DNA from: Hymenobacter metallicola
GTDB taxonomy: Bacteria > Bacteroidota > Bacteroidia > Cytophagales > Hymenobacteraceae
NCBI RefSeq assembly: GCF_004745645.1
Contig: NZ_SRMB01000006.1
Coordinates: 171,996 to 235,995 of the forward strand
Length of the DNA: 64,000 nt
Direction: 5' to 3'
Shown: piece after piece, positions 33,016-42,129 of the stretch
Layout: each line of letters opens with the position of its first letter
Numbering within the stretch: the stretch's first letter is position 1
Translations under genes and position numbers: made by a program
Notes under the pieces: model-generated
Databases searched by the model: none
What the model saw: only the letters and a program-made list of their open reading frames with translations
Told to the model about the DNA's origin: nothing

Positions 33016-35658
33016 ATGCTTGTTTCTCCTGGTTCGCCCCTGGCGGCGGTTGTTGCGACCGATACGATGGTGGAGATGCTGTTCGAGGTATCGTTGTCCG
33101 GCCTGATCCTATATACGCCAGTGTACGACGCCGCCGGACACCTTGACGACCTCGCCGTGGCTTACCTGAACCCGGTGGCGCAGCGCCTGTTGCGCTTACC
33201 GGCCCACCCGGCCACGACTTACCGGCAGCAGTTTGCGGATACCCTGCCTGCGGGAGGCTGGACGTTGCACCGCGACGCATTTGTGTCGGGCCAACTGGCC
33301 GAGGCCGACCTGTCCACTAAGGTGCACGGTCGTCCCCGCCGGTTTCGGGTGCAGGGCCGCCGCGCCGGGGAGATGCTGCTGGTGAGCGTTGCCGAACCGG
33401 CGAACGAGCTGCCGCGCCCGGCCGAAGAGGCGTTGCGCCGCGCACACGAACACACCGTTGACATCCTGGAAAGTACGACCGACGCATTTTACGCGCTCGA
33501 CGCGGCGTTTTGCTTTACCTACGTCAACCAGCGCGCGGCCCGGCTCTGGGGCCGCGACCGGGACGCATTGCTCGGCCGGCACTACTGGACCGAGTTTCCC
33601 CAAGCGGTTGGTAGCGAATCCTACCACCAGCACTACGCGGTGCTCCAGACAGGCCAGCCGGCCCACGACGAAGCCGTCTCACCGCTGCTCGGCAGTTGGG
33701 TTGAAACCCTCATCTACCCCACCCGTGAAGGGGGCTTGTCGGTGTTTTTCCGTGACATCACGGACCGCAAGCAAGCGGAAACGGCCCTGCGCAGGAGCGA
33801 AGCCCAGCTGGCAGCCGTATTTGAAGCCCTGCCGGTGGGAGTCGGCGTCATGGATATCCAAGGCCGGGTGACGTTGGCCAACCGCCAGATGCAACACTAC
33901 CTGCCGAACGGGCTGGCACCCTGGCGCGACGACACGCCCGTTTCGCGCTGGCGCGCCTACCACCCAGACGGACGGCCGCTGCCGCGCTCCGAGTTTCCCG
34001 GGGCGCGGGCCTTGCGCGGGGAGAAGGTCGTGCCGGGCACCGACATGCTGTATACGCCGTCCGACGGCACTGCGGTCTGGACGCAAGTCAGCGCCGTACC
34101 CTTACCGGACCATCAGGGAAATGTAACGGGCCACGCCATGGTCATCGTGGATATCGACGCCGGTAAGCGCGCCAAGGAAGCCTTGCAGGCGAGCGAACAG
34201 CGTCTGCGGGCCCTGATCGAAAATCTGCCCGGGGGGGCCGTGTTCGTCGTCGATCAGGAGCTGCGCTACCAGCTAGCTGAAGGCCAGGCCCTGCACCAAG
34301 CCGGCCTGGCGCCGGCCGACCTGCTGGGCCGTACCGTGCGCGAAGTCATGCCGCCGGACTTGTGGCAGCAGCACGAGCCTAATTACCGGACCGCACTGGC
34401 CGGCCACCCCTTTGCCGTCGAGCTGGAAGCCCATGGCCGGACGTTCCTGACCCGCGGAGTGCCCCTACTGGGTGCCGCGGGGCAGGTGGAAGCCGCGCTG
34501 GCCGTCAGCTACGATATCACCGACCACAAACAAATCGAAACGGCGTTGCGCTGCTCGGAAGAGCGGTTGCAGCAGGCCTTGTCCATCGATACGGTGGGCG
34601 TCCTCTTTTTTGACCTGCAGGGCCGTATACACGATGCCAATGCCGCTTTCCAGCGGATGAGCGGCTTCACGCACGAGGACTTCGTCAGCGGCCGGGTGCA
34701 GTGGGACGAAATAACGCCGCCGGAGTTCCTGGACGCCACGCGCCGCTCCCAGCAGGAGTTGCTCACCCTCGGGCAGAATACGCCCTACGAAAAGCAGTAT
34801 ATCCGCCCGGACGGCTCGCGCTGGTGGGGCTTGTTTGCCGGTAAGCGTTTACGCACGGGGGAATGTGTGGAGTTCGTGCTCGACATCACCGCCAGCAAAG
34901 AAGCCCAACGCCAGCTGCACGAGTCCCAGCAGCAGCTTCAGGTAGTGAACGAACAGCTGACCCGTACCAACATTGACCTGGACAATTTTATTTATACGGC
35001 CTCGCACGACCTGAAAGCCCCGATCCACAACATTGAAGGTCTGCTGCAGGCACTGCAGGAACAGTTGCCTGGCCCGGTACAGCACACGTACGCTGTCGGG
35101 CCGCTGCTGGGCATGATGGAAGAGGCGGTGCAGCGCTTTCAGCGCACCATCGCGCACTTGAGCGACGTAGTCAAGCTACAGGAAGCCCACGAAGAAGACG
35201 GCATGGCAGTGGCGCTACGGCCGGTGATTGAAGACGTATGCCGCGATTTGGAGCCCCACCTGGCGGCCGCCGGTGCCCAGATCGAGATCGACGTGCAGGA
35301 GTGCCCGGCCGTACCGTTTTCGGCCACGAACCTGCGCTCGGTGGTCTATAATCTGCTCAGCAACGCGGTGAAATACCGTCATCCCGACCGGGTGCCGCGC
35401 GTACGCATTGCGTGTCGGCAGCAGGAAGCGTACACGGTGTTGTCCGTGCAAGACAACGGCCTGGGGCTGGAGCCCAACAAGCAGGCCGAGATGTTCCAGA
35501 TGTTCCGCCGCTTCCATGCCCACGTAGAGGGCTCGGGCATCGGCTTGTACATGGTCAAGCGGATGGTCGAAAACGCCGGTGGACGGGTGGACGTGCGCAG
35601 CGTCCCGGGGGAAGGCACGACGCTTGCCGTGTACATCCGCCAGGAAAAAACGCCTTGA
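33016..35658 (+). CDS. Soluble multi-PAS sensor histidine kinase
   Basis: This 880-residue protein has an N-terminal PAS-like region (VSLSGLILYTPV) and about four further PAS domains, for example ILESTTDAFYALDAAF, VFEALPVGVGVMDIQG, LIENLPGGAVFVVDQE and TVGVLFFDLQGRIHDAN. The kinase core has the H-box YTASHDLKAPIHNIEGLL, the N-box VVYNLLSNAVKYRH, and DNGLGLEPN and GSGIGLYMVKRM for ATP binding. No membrane segment is visible, so it senses cytoplasmic signals. The start at 33016 (MLVSPGSPLAA) is chosen because it aligns residue for residue with the start of the paralogous kinase at 35778. Its likely partners are the flanking single-domain regulators. Confidence 0.9.
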   Translation: MLVSPGSPLAAVVATDTMVEMLFEVSLSGLILYTPVYDAAGHLDDLAVAYLNPVAQRLLRLPAHPATTYRQQFADTLPAGGWTLHRDAFVSGQLAEADLSTKVHGRPRRFRVQGRRAGEMLLVSVAEPANELPRPAEEALRRAHEHTVDILESTTDAFYALDAAFCFTYVNQRAARLWGRDRDALLGRHYWTEFPQAVGSESYHQHYAVLQTGQPAHDEAVSPLLGSWVETLIYPTREGGLSVFFRDITDRKQAETALRRSEAQLAAVFEALPVGVGVMDIQGRVTLANRQMQHYLPNGLAPWRDDTPVSRWRAYHPDGRPLPRSEFPGARALRGEKVVPGTDMLYTPSDGTAVWTQVSAVPLPDHQGNVTGHAMVIVDIDAGKRAKEALQASEQRLRALIENLPGGAVFVVDQELRYQLAEGQALHQAGLAPADLLGRTVREVMPPDLWQQHEPNYRTALAGHPFAVELEAHGRTFLTRGVPLLGAAGQVEAALAVSYDITDHKQIETALRCSEERLQQALSIDTVGVLFFDLQGRIHDANAAFQRMSGFTHEDFVSGRVQWDEITPPEFLDATRRSQQELLTLGQNTPYEKQYIRPDGSRWWGLFAGKRLRTGECVEFVLDITASKEAQRQLHESQQQLQVVNEQLTRTNIDLDNFIYTASHDLKAPIHNIEGLLQALQEQLPGPVQHTYAVGPLLGMMEEAVQRFQRTIAHLSDVVKLQEAHEEDGMAVALRPVIEDVCRDLEPHLAAAGAQIEIDVQECPAVPFSATNLRSVVYNLLSNAVKYRHPDRVPRVRIACRQQEAYTVLSVQDNGLGLEPNKQAEMFQMFRRFHAHVEGSGIGLYMVKRMVENAGGRVDVRSVPGEGTTLAVYIRQEKTP

Positions 35659-35777
35659 GTTAGTAGAAGGGGTATGCTGAGCAGAAACCGCCGTATACCC
35701 GCCTGGCAAGTCGTCCTGCCTTCTCCTGGGCGTCGCTCGTTTGGTGCGTACCTTGCTTGCCCCTCTTCTCTTCTGTC

Positions 35778-38216
35778 ATGTCCGACCCTGCTGTCGCCTT
35801 ATTGGCGTTTGCCCCTGCCGAAACGCTGTTGGTTGACCTGTTGGCCGTCTCGCTGACGGGCGTCATATACTACACGCCCGTCACGGACGCCGCCGGCACC
35901 GTCCTCGATTTTCGGTTCGAATACCTGAACCCGGCGGCCCAGCGCATGCTGCGCTTGCCGCAGCACCCCACGCTGACGCACCGCCAGCAATGGCCACACA
36001 GCGAGGCGCACGGCACGTTTGCCTGTCATGTTGACGCGTACCTGACCGGCGAGCCGCGCACGTTCAACGTCAGCTACCAGGCCGACGGCTACGACAACGA
36101 CTACTGCCTGGCGGCCCGCCGCTCGGGCCACGGGCTGCTGGTGAGCTTCACCGATACGGCCGACCAGCCCCGCACCGCCGTGGAAATGGCCTTGCGCGCG
36201 AGCCAGGCCCGCGAGCAGGCCGCCCGGGCCGAAGCCGAAGCCGAACGCCAGCGCTTCCGCGACGTGCTCCTGCACCTACCGGCCAGCGTGGCTACCTTCC
36301 GCGGCCCCGACTTGGTCTACGACCTGGTCACGCCAGGCTACCAGCAACTGTTTCGCAGCCGGCACCTGCTGGGCTTGCCCCTCGGCGAGGCCTTGCCCGA
36401 ACTGCGGGGCCAGGGCATCCTTGAGAAACTAGAGCGGGTATACCGGACCGGCGAGCCTCATTATGATCCGGAACAGGAAACGTGGGTGGACGTGAGCGAC
36501 ACGGGTCATCCGGAGCAGCGCTATTACACCGTCTCCTTCCACCCCCTGCGCGACGCGCACGGTCACATCGACGGCGTGTTTAACTTCGCCTACGACGTCA
36601 CCGCATTCGTCACCGCCCGCCAGCAAGTGCAGCACCTCAACCACGAACTGACGGCGCGCGTGCAGGAACGTACCCGAGCGCTGGAGGCCGCGTTGCGCCT
36701 GGCCGACCAACACCGGGCCAACCTGCTTAAGCAGCAAGAGTTGCTGGGGGAAATCCTGGGGCAAGTGCCGGCCGCCATTGCCACGCTCCGCGGGCCCGAG
36801 CACCACTATTCCTTCTTCAATGCGGGCTACCAGGCCCTCTCCGGCCAGCGCACACAGGTGGGGTTAACCGTGGCCGACGTTTTCCCCGAGGTCGTGCCCC
36901 AAGGCTTTCTCGGCCTGCTCGACCAGGTGTATGCCACGGGCGTCGCGTTTCGGGGACAGGAAATGCCTGCCCACCTCTACGACCCGGCGACCGGCCGGCC
37001 GGAACAGCGCTACGTGGATTTCATCTACCAGCCCCTGCGCGACGCGCAGGGCGGCACACAAGGCATCCTGGCCTTCATTGTGGACGTGACCGACAGAGTG
37101 GTGGCCCGGCAGCAGCACGCCGTCCACCAGCGGCAACTGAAAGAAGCGTTCGCGCAGGCCCCGGTAGCCCTCTTCGTGGTGCACGGGCCGGAATACATCT
37201 TCGACATTGTCAACCCCGGCATGGGCGAGATGATCGGTTACGCACCCGACCAGATGCTGGGCCGGCGCTACTTTGACCTGCTTCCGGGCTTGGCGGCGCA
37301 AGGCTACCGGGCGTTGCTCGATCAGGTCTACCAGACGGGCCAGCCGCACGTGGCCCTGGAGCAGGCCGCGCAGCTGCCGCACCACCGCGACGGGGAAACG
37401 GGCTATTATACCTTCTCCTACGCGCCCCTGCGCGATGCCGACGACCAGGTCAGCGACATCATGTGCATCGCCGTTGACGTCACCGAGCAGGTGCGCGCGC
37501 GTCAGCAGTTGGAACGCCTCAACCAGCAACTCAAGCGCACCAACGTGGACCTGGACAACTTCATCTACACGGCCTCGCATGACCTGAAAGCGCCCATCAC
37601 CAATATTGAAGGACTGCTCGATACGTTGCGCCACGAACTGCCCCAGCAACCGCCCGGCAGCGAAGTGGCCTTCATTCTGGGCCTGATGCAAGGCTCCGTC
37701 GAGCGCTTCAAGCGTACCATCGAGCACCTCACCACCGTGAGCAAGCTGCAACAAGAGCACGACCCCAGTACGGAGCAAGTGGCCCTGGCAGCCGTTCTCG
37801 AAGATGTGCGCCTCGACCTGGCTCCGCTGTTGCAGCAAACCGGCGGGCGCCTGCTGGTGCACGTGCACAACTGCCCCCTGCTGACACTCGCAGAAAAAAA
37901 CCTGCGCTCGGTGGTGTACAACCTGCTCAGCAACGCCCTCAAGTATCACCACCCCGACCGCCCGCCTGTGGTGCAGGTACGCACTCGCCTGGAGGATGCT
38001 TTCGTTGTGCTGGAAGTGCAGGATAATGGCCTCGGACTGAGTGCGGCCAGCGAGCAAAAGCTATTTGGCATGTTCCAACGCCTGCACACGCACGTGGAAG
38101 GCTCGGGCCTAGGCCTGTACATGGTCAAGCGCATGGTCGAGAACATCGGCGGACGTATCACCGTTGCTAGCCGCGTCGAGGAGGGTACCACGTTCTCGGT
38201 GTATTTTCCCCGCTAA
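35778..38216 (+). CDS. Soluble multi-PAS sensor histidine kinase, paralogue of the gene at 33016
   Basis: This 812-residue protein shares its first domain (VSLTGVIYYTPV) and kinase core (YTASHDLKAPITNIEGLL, VVYNLLSNALKYHH, GSGLGLYMVKRMVEN) with the kinase at 33016. The middle has three PAS_4-like domains of the type TFRGPDLVYDLVTPGYQQL, TLRGPEHHYSFFNAGYQAL and VVHGPEYIFDIVNPGMGEM, so the sensing modules were exchanged while the ends were kept. A coiled-coil (HLNHELTARVQERTRALEAAL) separates the first two. No membrane helix is seen. The response-regulator gene follows 61 nt later. Confidence 0.9.
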   Translation: MSDPAVALLAFAPAETLLVDLLAVSLTGVIYYTPVTDAAGTVLDFRFEYLNPAAQRMLRLPQHPTLTHRQQWPHSEAHGTFACHVDAYLTGEPRTFNVSYQADGYDNDYCLAARRSGHGLLVSFTDTADQPRTAVEMALRASQAREQAARAEAEAERQRFRDVLLHLPASVATFRGPDLVYDLVTPGYQQLFRSRHLLGLPLGEALPELRGQGILEKLERVYRTGEPHYDPEQETWVDVSDTGHPEQRYYTVSFHPLRDAHGHIDGVFNFAYDVTAFVTARQQVQHLNHELTARVQERTRALEAALRLADQHRANLLKQQELLGEILGQVPAAIATLRGPEHHYSFFNAGYQALSGQRTQVGLTVADVFPEVVPQGFLGLLDQVYATGVAFRGQEMPAHLYDPATGRPEQRYVDFIYQPLRDAQGGTQGILAFIVDVTDRVVARQQHAVHQRQLKEAFAQAPVALFVVHGPEYIFDIVNPGMGEMIGYAPDQMLGRRYFDLLPGLAAQGYRALLDQVYQTGQPHVALEQAAQLPHHRDGETGYYTFSYAPLRDADDQVSDIMCIAVDVTEQVRARQQLERLNQQLKRTNVDLDNFIYTASHDLKAPITNIEGLLDTLRHELPQQPPGSEVAFILGLMQGSVERFKRTIEHLTTVSKLQQEHDPSTEQVALAAVLEDVRLDLAPLLQQTGGRLLVHVHNCPLLTLAEKNLRSVVYNLLSNALKYHHPDRPPVVQVRTRLEDAFVVLEVQDNGLGLSAASEQKLFGMFQRLHTHVEGSGLGLYMVKRMVENIGGRITVASRVEEGTTFSVYFPR

Positions 38217-38277
38217 CCCGCCTCGCTCCCCACGGCTATCCTAGTCCACTAGTTGTCCGCTTGCCTTACCCTCCTGC

Positions 38278-38706
38278 ATGTCCCTTATCCGCTGCATCCT
38301 GCTTGTCGATGACGACCCGACCACTAATTACCTCAACCGCAAGCTGCTTGAACGCCTGGCCGTCACGCCCCAGGTGCGCATCGCCAGCGATGGTCGGGAA
38401 GCCCTGCAGGTGCTGGCCACGTCCTGCACACCGCCCGATGCGCCGGCTTGTCCAACGCTGATTTTTCTGGACGTGAACATGCCCGGTATGAACGGCATCG
38501 AGTTCCTGAAAGAGTATCAACAACTCCCCCTGTACCAGCAGCGGGCCATCGTCATCGTGATGCTTACCACGTCGATGCACCCGCAGGACGTGGCGCGCGT
38601 CGAGCAACTCGGCGTCGTAGCCGGCTTCATCGGCAAACCGCTAACGGCCGAAAAGGTGGAACGGCTGCTGCGCACGCAGTTCCACCAGGAATTGCCTACG
38701 CTTTAA
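38278..38706 (+). CDS. Single-domain response regulator (CheY-like)
   Basis: This 142-residue receiver domain has CILLVDDDPTTNYLN, the phospho-acceptor in LIFLDVNMPGMNGIEFL, VIVMLTTSMHP and the lysine in GFIGKPLTAEKV. It is paralogous to the regulator at 32398 and lies right behind a multi-PAS kinase, so kinase and regulator form a likely cognate pair. No output domain is present. Confidence 0.92.
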   Translation: MSLIRCILLVDDDPTTNYLNRKLLERLAVTPQVRIASDGREALQVLATSCTPPDAPACPTLIFLDVNMPGMNGIEFLKEYQQLPLYQQRAIVIVMLTTSMHPQDVARVEQLGVVAGFIGKPLTAEKVERLLRTQFHQELPTL

Positions 38707-39142
38707 TCTCCACCTACACTGGTGGCAGGACCGCATCCAAGGCGGCAGCGGTCAGCGGCTTGCCTAGCAGAGGCCTCTCGGCAGCGCGCGGCAGGTGTGG
38801 TGGCGCCAAACAGGGTGTGAGTAGACGATTGGTTCACCCGTTTGTCGAGCGTTTCCCCTCAACGAGTGGCCGAGAGGAGAAACGCCCCCGCACAACCTAG
38901 GCCCCACTCTTGCACCACTCGTCTCATAGCCTTCCGCAAGCTAAAGCGCCCTAATAAGAAAAGCGCTGTCCTCTCTTTTAGTCCAAGAAAATCAGTTAAC
39001 AGAAACGGTGACTTTACTGAACCCCGATACTGACTTGAGCAAGTTCTTCGGCTCGGACGATGATACAAACTATGGGGAGGAATGGGAGTCCTTGCTCTAA
39101 GCAGTCGGCAAAAGAGCAGCCCCTCCCCTACCCTGCTGAAAT
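38707..39142. other. Gene-free stretch between kinase cluster and partition genes
   Basis: No coding frame with protein-like content is seen. GTTCACCCGTTTGTCGAGCG near 38832 and GAAACGGTGACTTTACTGAA near 39003 loosely resemble the AACGGT-type elements found elsewhere in the window. Confidence 0.35.
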
Positions 39143-39181
39143 GACTTCTGCCCGGGCGCTGGGCGTGTTCGGGCAGAAGTC
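39143..39181. terminator. Hairpin downstream of the partition operon
   Basis: Perfect 12-bp arms GACTTCTGCCCG (39143-39154) and its complement (39170-39181) enclose a 15-nt loop, 36 bp after the end of the leftward partition gene. It is the likely end of that transcript. Confidence 0.6.
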
Positions 39182-39217
39182 GTGTCTTTACTTCCCTACT
39201 GCCCTTTGTCAGCGGGC

Positions 39218-39595
39218 CTACCGGATGGGTGGCTTCAGGAGTTCATCGGGCAGTTTAGGTTTGCGTTTGAGAAAATCTGTCAACAGGTACTCCATTACGT
39301 CCTGTTGGGAGATGTGCCTGGGCAGGGTGGCCATGTATGCGTCCCAGTCCTCAATAATGGTAGGCAGCACCCGGAATGCCCAGGGTACCCGTTTGGAAGC
39401 GGGTTCTTTCTTGCCCCTTGCCGATTTGCCTGATGAAGCCGGTTTGTTTGGGCTAGCTTGCGCAGCGTTGGGTTGCTGAGTAGCTGCGGTTTCGGGTTCG
39501 GTGGGCAGGCTTTCCTGCGGCAAAAAGTTGCGCTTTTTCGGCGGGTTGCTAGGTGCTGCATCCAGCACCGACGGGCTGTTCTTGTCAGTCGACAT
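39218..39595 (-). CDS. Small plasmid partition protein (ParB-like partner)
   Basis: This 125-residue protein has a disordered Pro/Ser/Ala/Lys-rich first half and a folded second half: VPWAFRVLPTIIEDWDAYMATLPRHISQQDVMEYLLTDFL. This is the pattern of small centromere-binding partners of ParA in Bacteroidota plasmids, though no classical ParB motif is seen. Its ATG overlaps the end of parA by 11 nt, so translation is coupled. It probably binds the repeats upstream of parA and links the plasmid to the ParA ATPase. Confidence 0.65.
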   Translation of the reverse strand: MSTDKNSPSVLDAAPSNPPKKRNFLPQESLPTEPETAATQQPNAAQASPNKPASSGKSARGKKEPASKRVPWAFRVLPTIIEDWDAYMATLPRHISQQDVMEYLLTDFLKRKPKLPDELLKPPIR

Positions 39596-40436
39596 GCTCT
39601 TGGACTAAGCGGGTAAGCAGCTGGGCGGTCAGTTCATGGTAATCCACAGCGGCGCGCGAATCGGGTGCGAAATGTTGAATGGTTTGGGCGTTGACTTGCG
39701 CTTTCACCAGAGCCGCATCTTTACGAACACTGGGCAGTATGGATTCTGCACCGTAGTTTTTCTCAATCTGCTCGACGACCAACTTGTGGGTGACATTCCG
39801 AATATCAGCGTTGTAACAGGTGAAGAAGATGCCCAGCAAAAGTAGGCCCGGATTGAGCCGGTCTTTCACGTTCTCTGCAGCTTCCATAACTGCTTTTACC
39901 CCGTCGTAGCTGAATTTTTCTGGCTCGGCCGGAATCAAATACCCGTCGGCGGCCACGAGGGAGACAATAGTATACGTTTGGAGGCTGGGTGGCGTATCCA
40001 GTAAGATGAAGTCGTAGTGCGGGCGGACAGGCCGTAAAGCGGTTCGCAACAGCGTAGCATACCCGTTCTTCTTCTGCAGCCCGCTCTCGAACATATTCAT
40101 CTCGTAGGACGCGGGTACAAAATCCAACTGGGCGGCTTCAGGAGCTTTGCTCAATGCACCGCTGGCATCCTTGCCTGGTTCATACGTTAGGATAGCTTCC
40201 GTTATAGGTACAGAGCCGGCCAGTACATCCCCCATGTGGCCTGAGACCTCCAGGTTGGAGCCAGCCAGATGTGTAGTCAGGTTACCCTGGGGGTCCAGGT
40301 CGCAGAGCAGCACGCGGTGGCCCATGGACCGCAGGATCGAACCGATGGCTACGGTACTGGTGGTCTTGCCGACTCCACCTTTGTTATTGGCTACTGCGAT
40401 AACCCAACAGTTGTGAGCTTCGGAATTGTTTGCCAT
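39585..40436 (-). CDS. parA: ParA-family plasmid partition ATPase
   Basis: This 283-residue ATPase has the deviant Walker A of ParA/MinD proteins (VANNKGGVGKTTSTVAIG), DLDPQGNLTTHL, and Walker B in YDFILLDTPPSL. ParA forms ATP-dependent gradients on the nucleoid that move plasmid copies apart. Two ATGs are possible: 40436 (MANNSEAHNC) and 40481 (MANNVSLLNL). Each lies inside a copy of the same 17-bp sequence, so one copy may be start plus operator and the other operator alone. The downstream partner gene overlaps it by 11 nt. Confidence 0.92.
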   Translation of the reverse strand: MANNSEAHNCWVIAVANNKGGVGKTTSTVAIGSILRSMGHRVLLCDLDPQGNLTTHLAGSNLEVSGHMGDVLAGSVPITEAILTYEPGKDASGALSKAPEAAQLDFVPASYEMNMFESGLQKKNGYATLLRTALRPVRPHYDFILLDTPPSLQTYTIVSLVAADGYLIPAEPEKFSYDGVKAVMEAAENVKDRLNPGLLLLGIFFTCYNADIRNVTHKLVVEQIEKNYGAESILPSVRKDAALVKAQVNAQTIQHFAPDSRAAVDYHELTAQLLTRLVQEHVD

Positions 40437-40660
40437 GCGAACAATGATTGAAAGGTTTAAGAGGCTTACGTTGTTTGCCATGCGAACATAGTTGAAATGG
40501 TTTTAATATCAAACATAGTTGTCAGTGTTTGACATACAAATACTGCAAACATTGTTTGCAGTGATAGCATGGTTTGCAATGAGAACGCAGTTTGCATCTT
40601 AAACGCTGTTGGCGGTACAAACTACCCAAACAATGTTTGAGCAGTCTGTACCGCCAACAG
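40420..40660. promoter_or_regulatory. Centromere-like repeat region (parS) and operator of the partition operon
   Basis: The sequence between parA and rep is full of repeats of TGTTTG/CAAACA. TTGTTTGCCATGCGAACA occurs at about 40426 and 40470. TGCAAACA-TTGTTTGCA near 40546 is a near-perfect palindrome. CTGTTGGCGGTACA (40606-40619) pairs perfectly with 40647-40660 around an inner CAAACAATGTTTG. This nested hairpin may also end the leftward rep transcript. Confidence 0.6.
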
Positions 40661-40698
40661 GAAAGCTGAGCCAGCAGCTGCGGAGTGAGACGCTAATG

Positions 40699-41682
40699 TT
40701 ATTTCTTGGCTTGCCTACGCGGTTTGGCTTTGGCGTCCACCAAGCCCAAGATAGTGAGCAGCAAGCCGCCAGGGTTAGTAGTGGCCTTGACTTTACTGGT
40801 GCGCATGTCGTGAGCAAACCGAAGTACTTTCTTAATCGTGTCAGGGTCAGATAAAATCTGACGGCGCAATTTAGGGTCGTTAATTCGCACCTCGTCCAAG
40901 AGGCGTTCGGCATTATCGAATTGATAATCCGAAATGCCAGCCGGTGCAGGAGGAGCCTCAGAGGTTGGAAATGGGATAGGTAACGCGTAAGAATCTTTCT
41001 TACGCACTTTGAAGCCGATAGCTGAAATAGCACGGCCTTTCTTGACTTCCACCAATTCCAAATGAAGATCTGTGAGCTGATTGATTTGCTCTATAGATAT
41101 ATCTAATACCCGTTTTTTTAAGTTAGCATACAAGGGATAAAGTTCTTTCTTTCCATCGACGAGCCCTAAGATTTCTTTAAGCTCATGCAATTGAAATATT
41201 GGAGTGGCATCTTTGTCCTTCCATTGAGAACACATCGGGTAAATACGTTTAGCGTATTTACTGGAAAGTTTCAGCGCCGCATGAATTTCATATGTGGTGA
41301 AATTACTTTTTAAGTCAAATAAGTAGGGGAGAATGTCCTGGGAAAGGCGCATTTCAATAGAGCCACTACCATCCGTGTAGTTTACGCTCTGAAACATCCA
41401 GACCTGCTTGAGAGCTTTCTCCGTCTTGACCTTGAACATGCGCGAACCCATATCCTCGGTTGCTGACTGCAGGTAGTTGTAGTTGTAAGTTTTGCCTGTC
41501 AGGTTCGACAGTTCCAAAATGGGCAGGTGGTACACTAGATCGTCGGCGGTCGGACGAAGCTTCGAGATTAAAAACATCATCAGATCCATCTGCAACTCAG
41601 TGTAGTTGTAGTAGGCCGTTGTCAGCGCGTTGTGCTGACGGATCTGTTGGGACTTTACGGGAATGGGGGATAATTCAGTCAT
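40699..41682 (-). CDS. Rep_3-type plasmid replication initiator
   Basis: This 327-residue protein has the two winged-helix layout of Rep_3 (RepB/Pi-like) initiators. It has QQIRQHNALTTAYYNYTELQMDLMMFLIS in the first domain, and LSSKYAKRIYPMCSQWKD and FKVRKKDS in the second. Such proteins bind iterons, open the origin and recruit host replication proteins, and often repress their own gene. Two sets of about 22-bp iterons lie directly upstream (41753-42129). The gene is transcribed away from the iterons and toward the partition genes, the usual layout. Confidence 0.9.
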   Translation of the reverse strand: MTELSPIPVKSQQIRQHNALTTAYYNYTELQMDLMMFLISKLRPTADDLVYHLPILELSNLTGKTYNYNYLQSATEDMGSRMFKVKTEKALKQVWMFQSVNYTDGSGSIEMRLSQDILPYLFDLKSNFTTYEIHAALKLSSKYAKRIYPMCSQWKDKDATPIFQLHELKEILGLVDGKKELYPLYANLKKRVLDISIEQINQLTDLHLELVEVKKGRAISAIGFKVRKKDSYALPIPFPTSEAPPAPAGISDYQFDNAERLLDEVRINDPKLRRQILSDPDTIKKVLRFAHDMRTSKVKATTNPGGLLLTILGLVDAKAKPRRQAKK

Positions 41683-41752
41683 GCAACGGGGCGAAAGTAA
41701 GCAGGTGCCTGATTACGTTGCCAATATAAGAACTATTACACAACTGGTTCGG

Positions 41753-42129
41753 CGTTATAGTTAGCATGATTAAACGTTATATTTTGGCAGACGAAACGTT
41801 ATAGTTAGGCAGACGAAACGTTATAGTTTACGTTTTTGCGATTAAATTTAATCGCAAAAACAACTAGTTATCAGGCAGATAGCAGGCCGCAGTTTGCCTC
41901 TGATGGTTACTTTACGACAAATTGATATCGCTGAGGACTGTGTTTGGGCGAGCGGTAGGGCTACGATCAAACGCAGTGGTTCGAAAACGACAACTATTAC
42001 TGTTTATAACTTGTGTTATAGTTCGCAGACGAAACGTTATAGTTGGATGGACGAAACGTTATAGTTCGCTTACGAAACGTTATAGTTCACAGATTAGCCG
42101 TTATAGTTCACGGATTAACCGTTATATTA
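41753..42129. other. Iteron-type replication origin
   Basis: Two arrays of the iteron CGTTATAGTT...ACGAAA are present. Array one has four units in 22-bp phase from 41753 to about 41828. Array two has six units from 42014 to 42129 with 21- or 22-bp phase and a more variable second half. Between them lies a perfect 28-bp palindrome (41833-41860). AT-rich DNA follows to the right. This fits an origin opened by the adjacent initiator. Confidence 0.85.
41833..41860. repeat. 28-bp perfect palindrome in the origin
   Basis: TTTTTGCGATTAAA is followed directly by its reverse complement. It lies right after iteron array one. In Rep_3 plasmids an inverted repeat upstream of rep commonly serves as the autorepression operator. 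Confidence 0.6.

Noticed and set aside
36864..38057. 397-codon open frame on the minus strand
   Set aside because: It lies wholly antisense to the multi-PAS kinase at 35778, whose motifs are unambiguous; high GC makes such shadows common.
41753..42129. Repeat array considered as CRISPR
   Set aside because: Units are directly adjacent 21-22-bp iterons without spacers, next to a Rep_3 gene and without cas genes.
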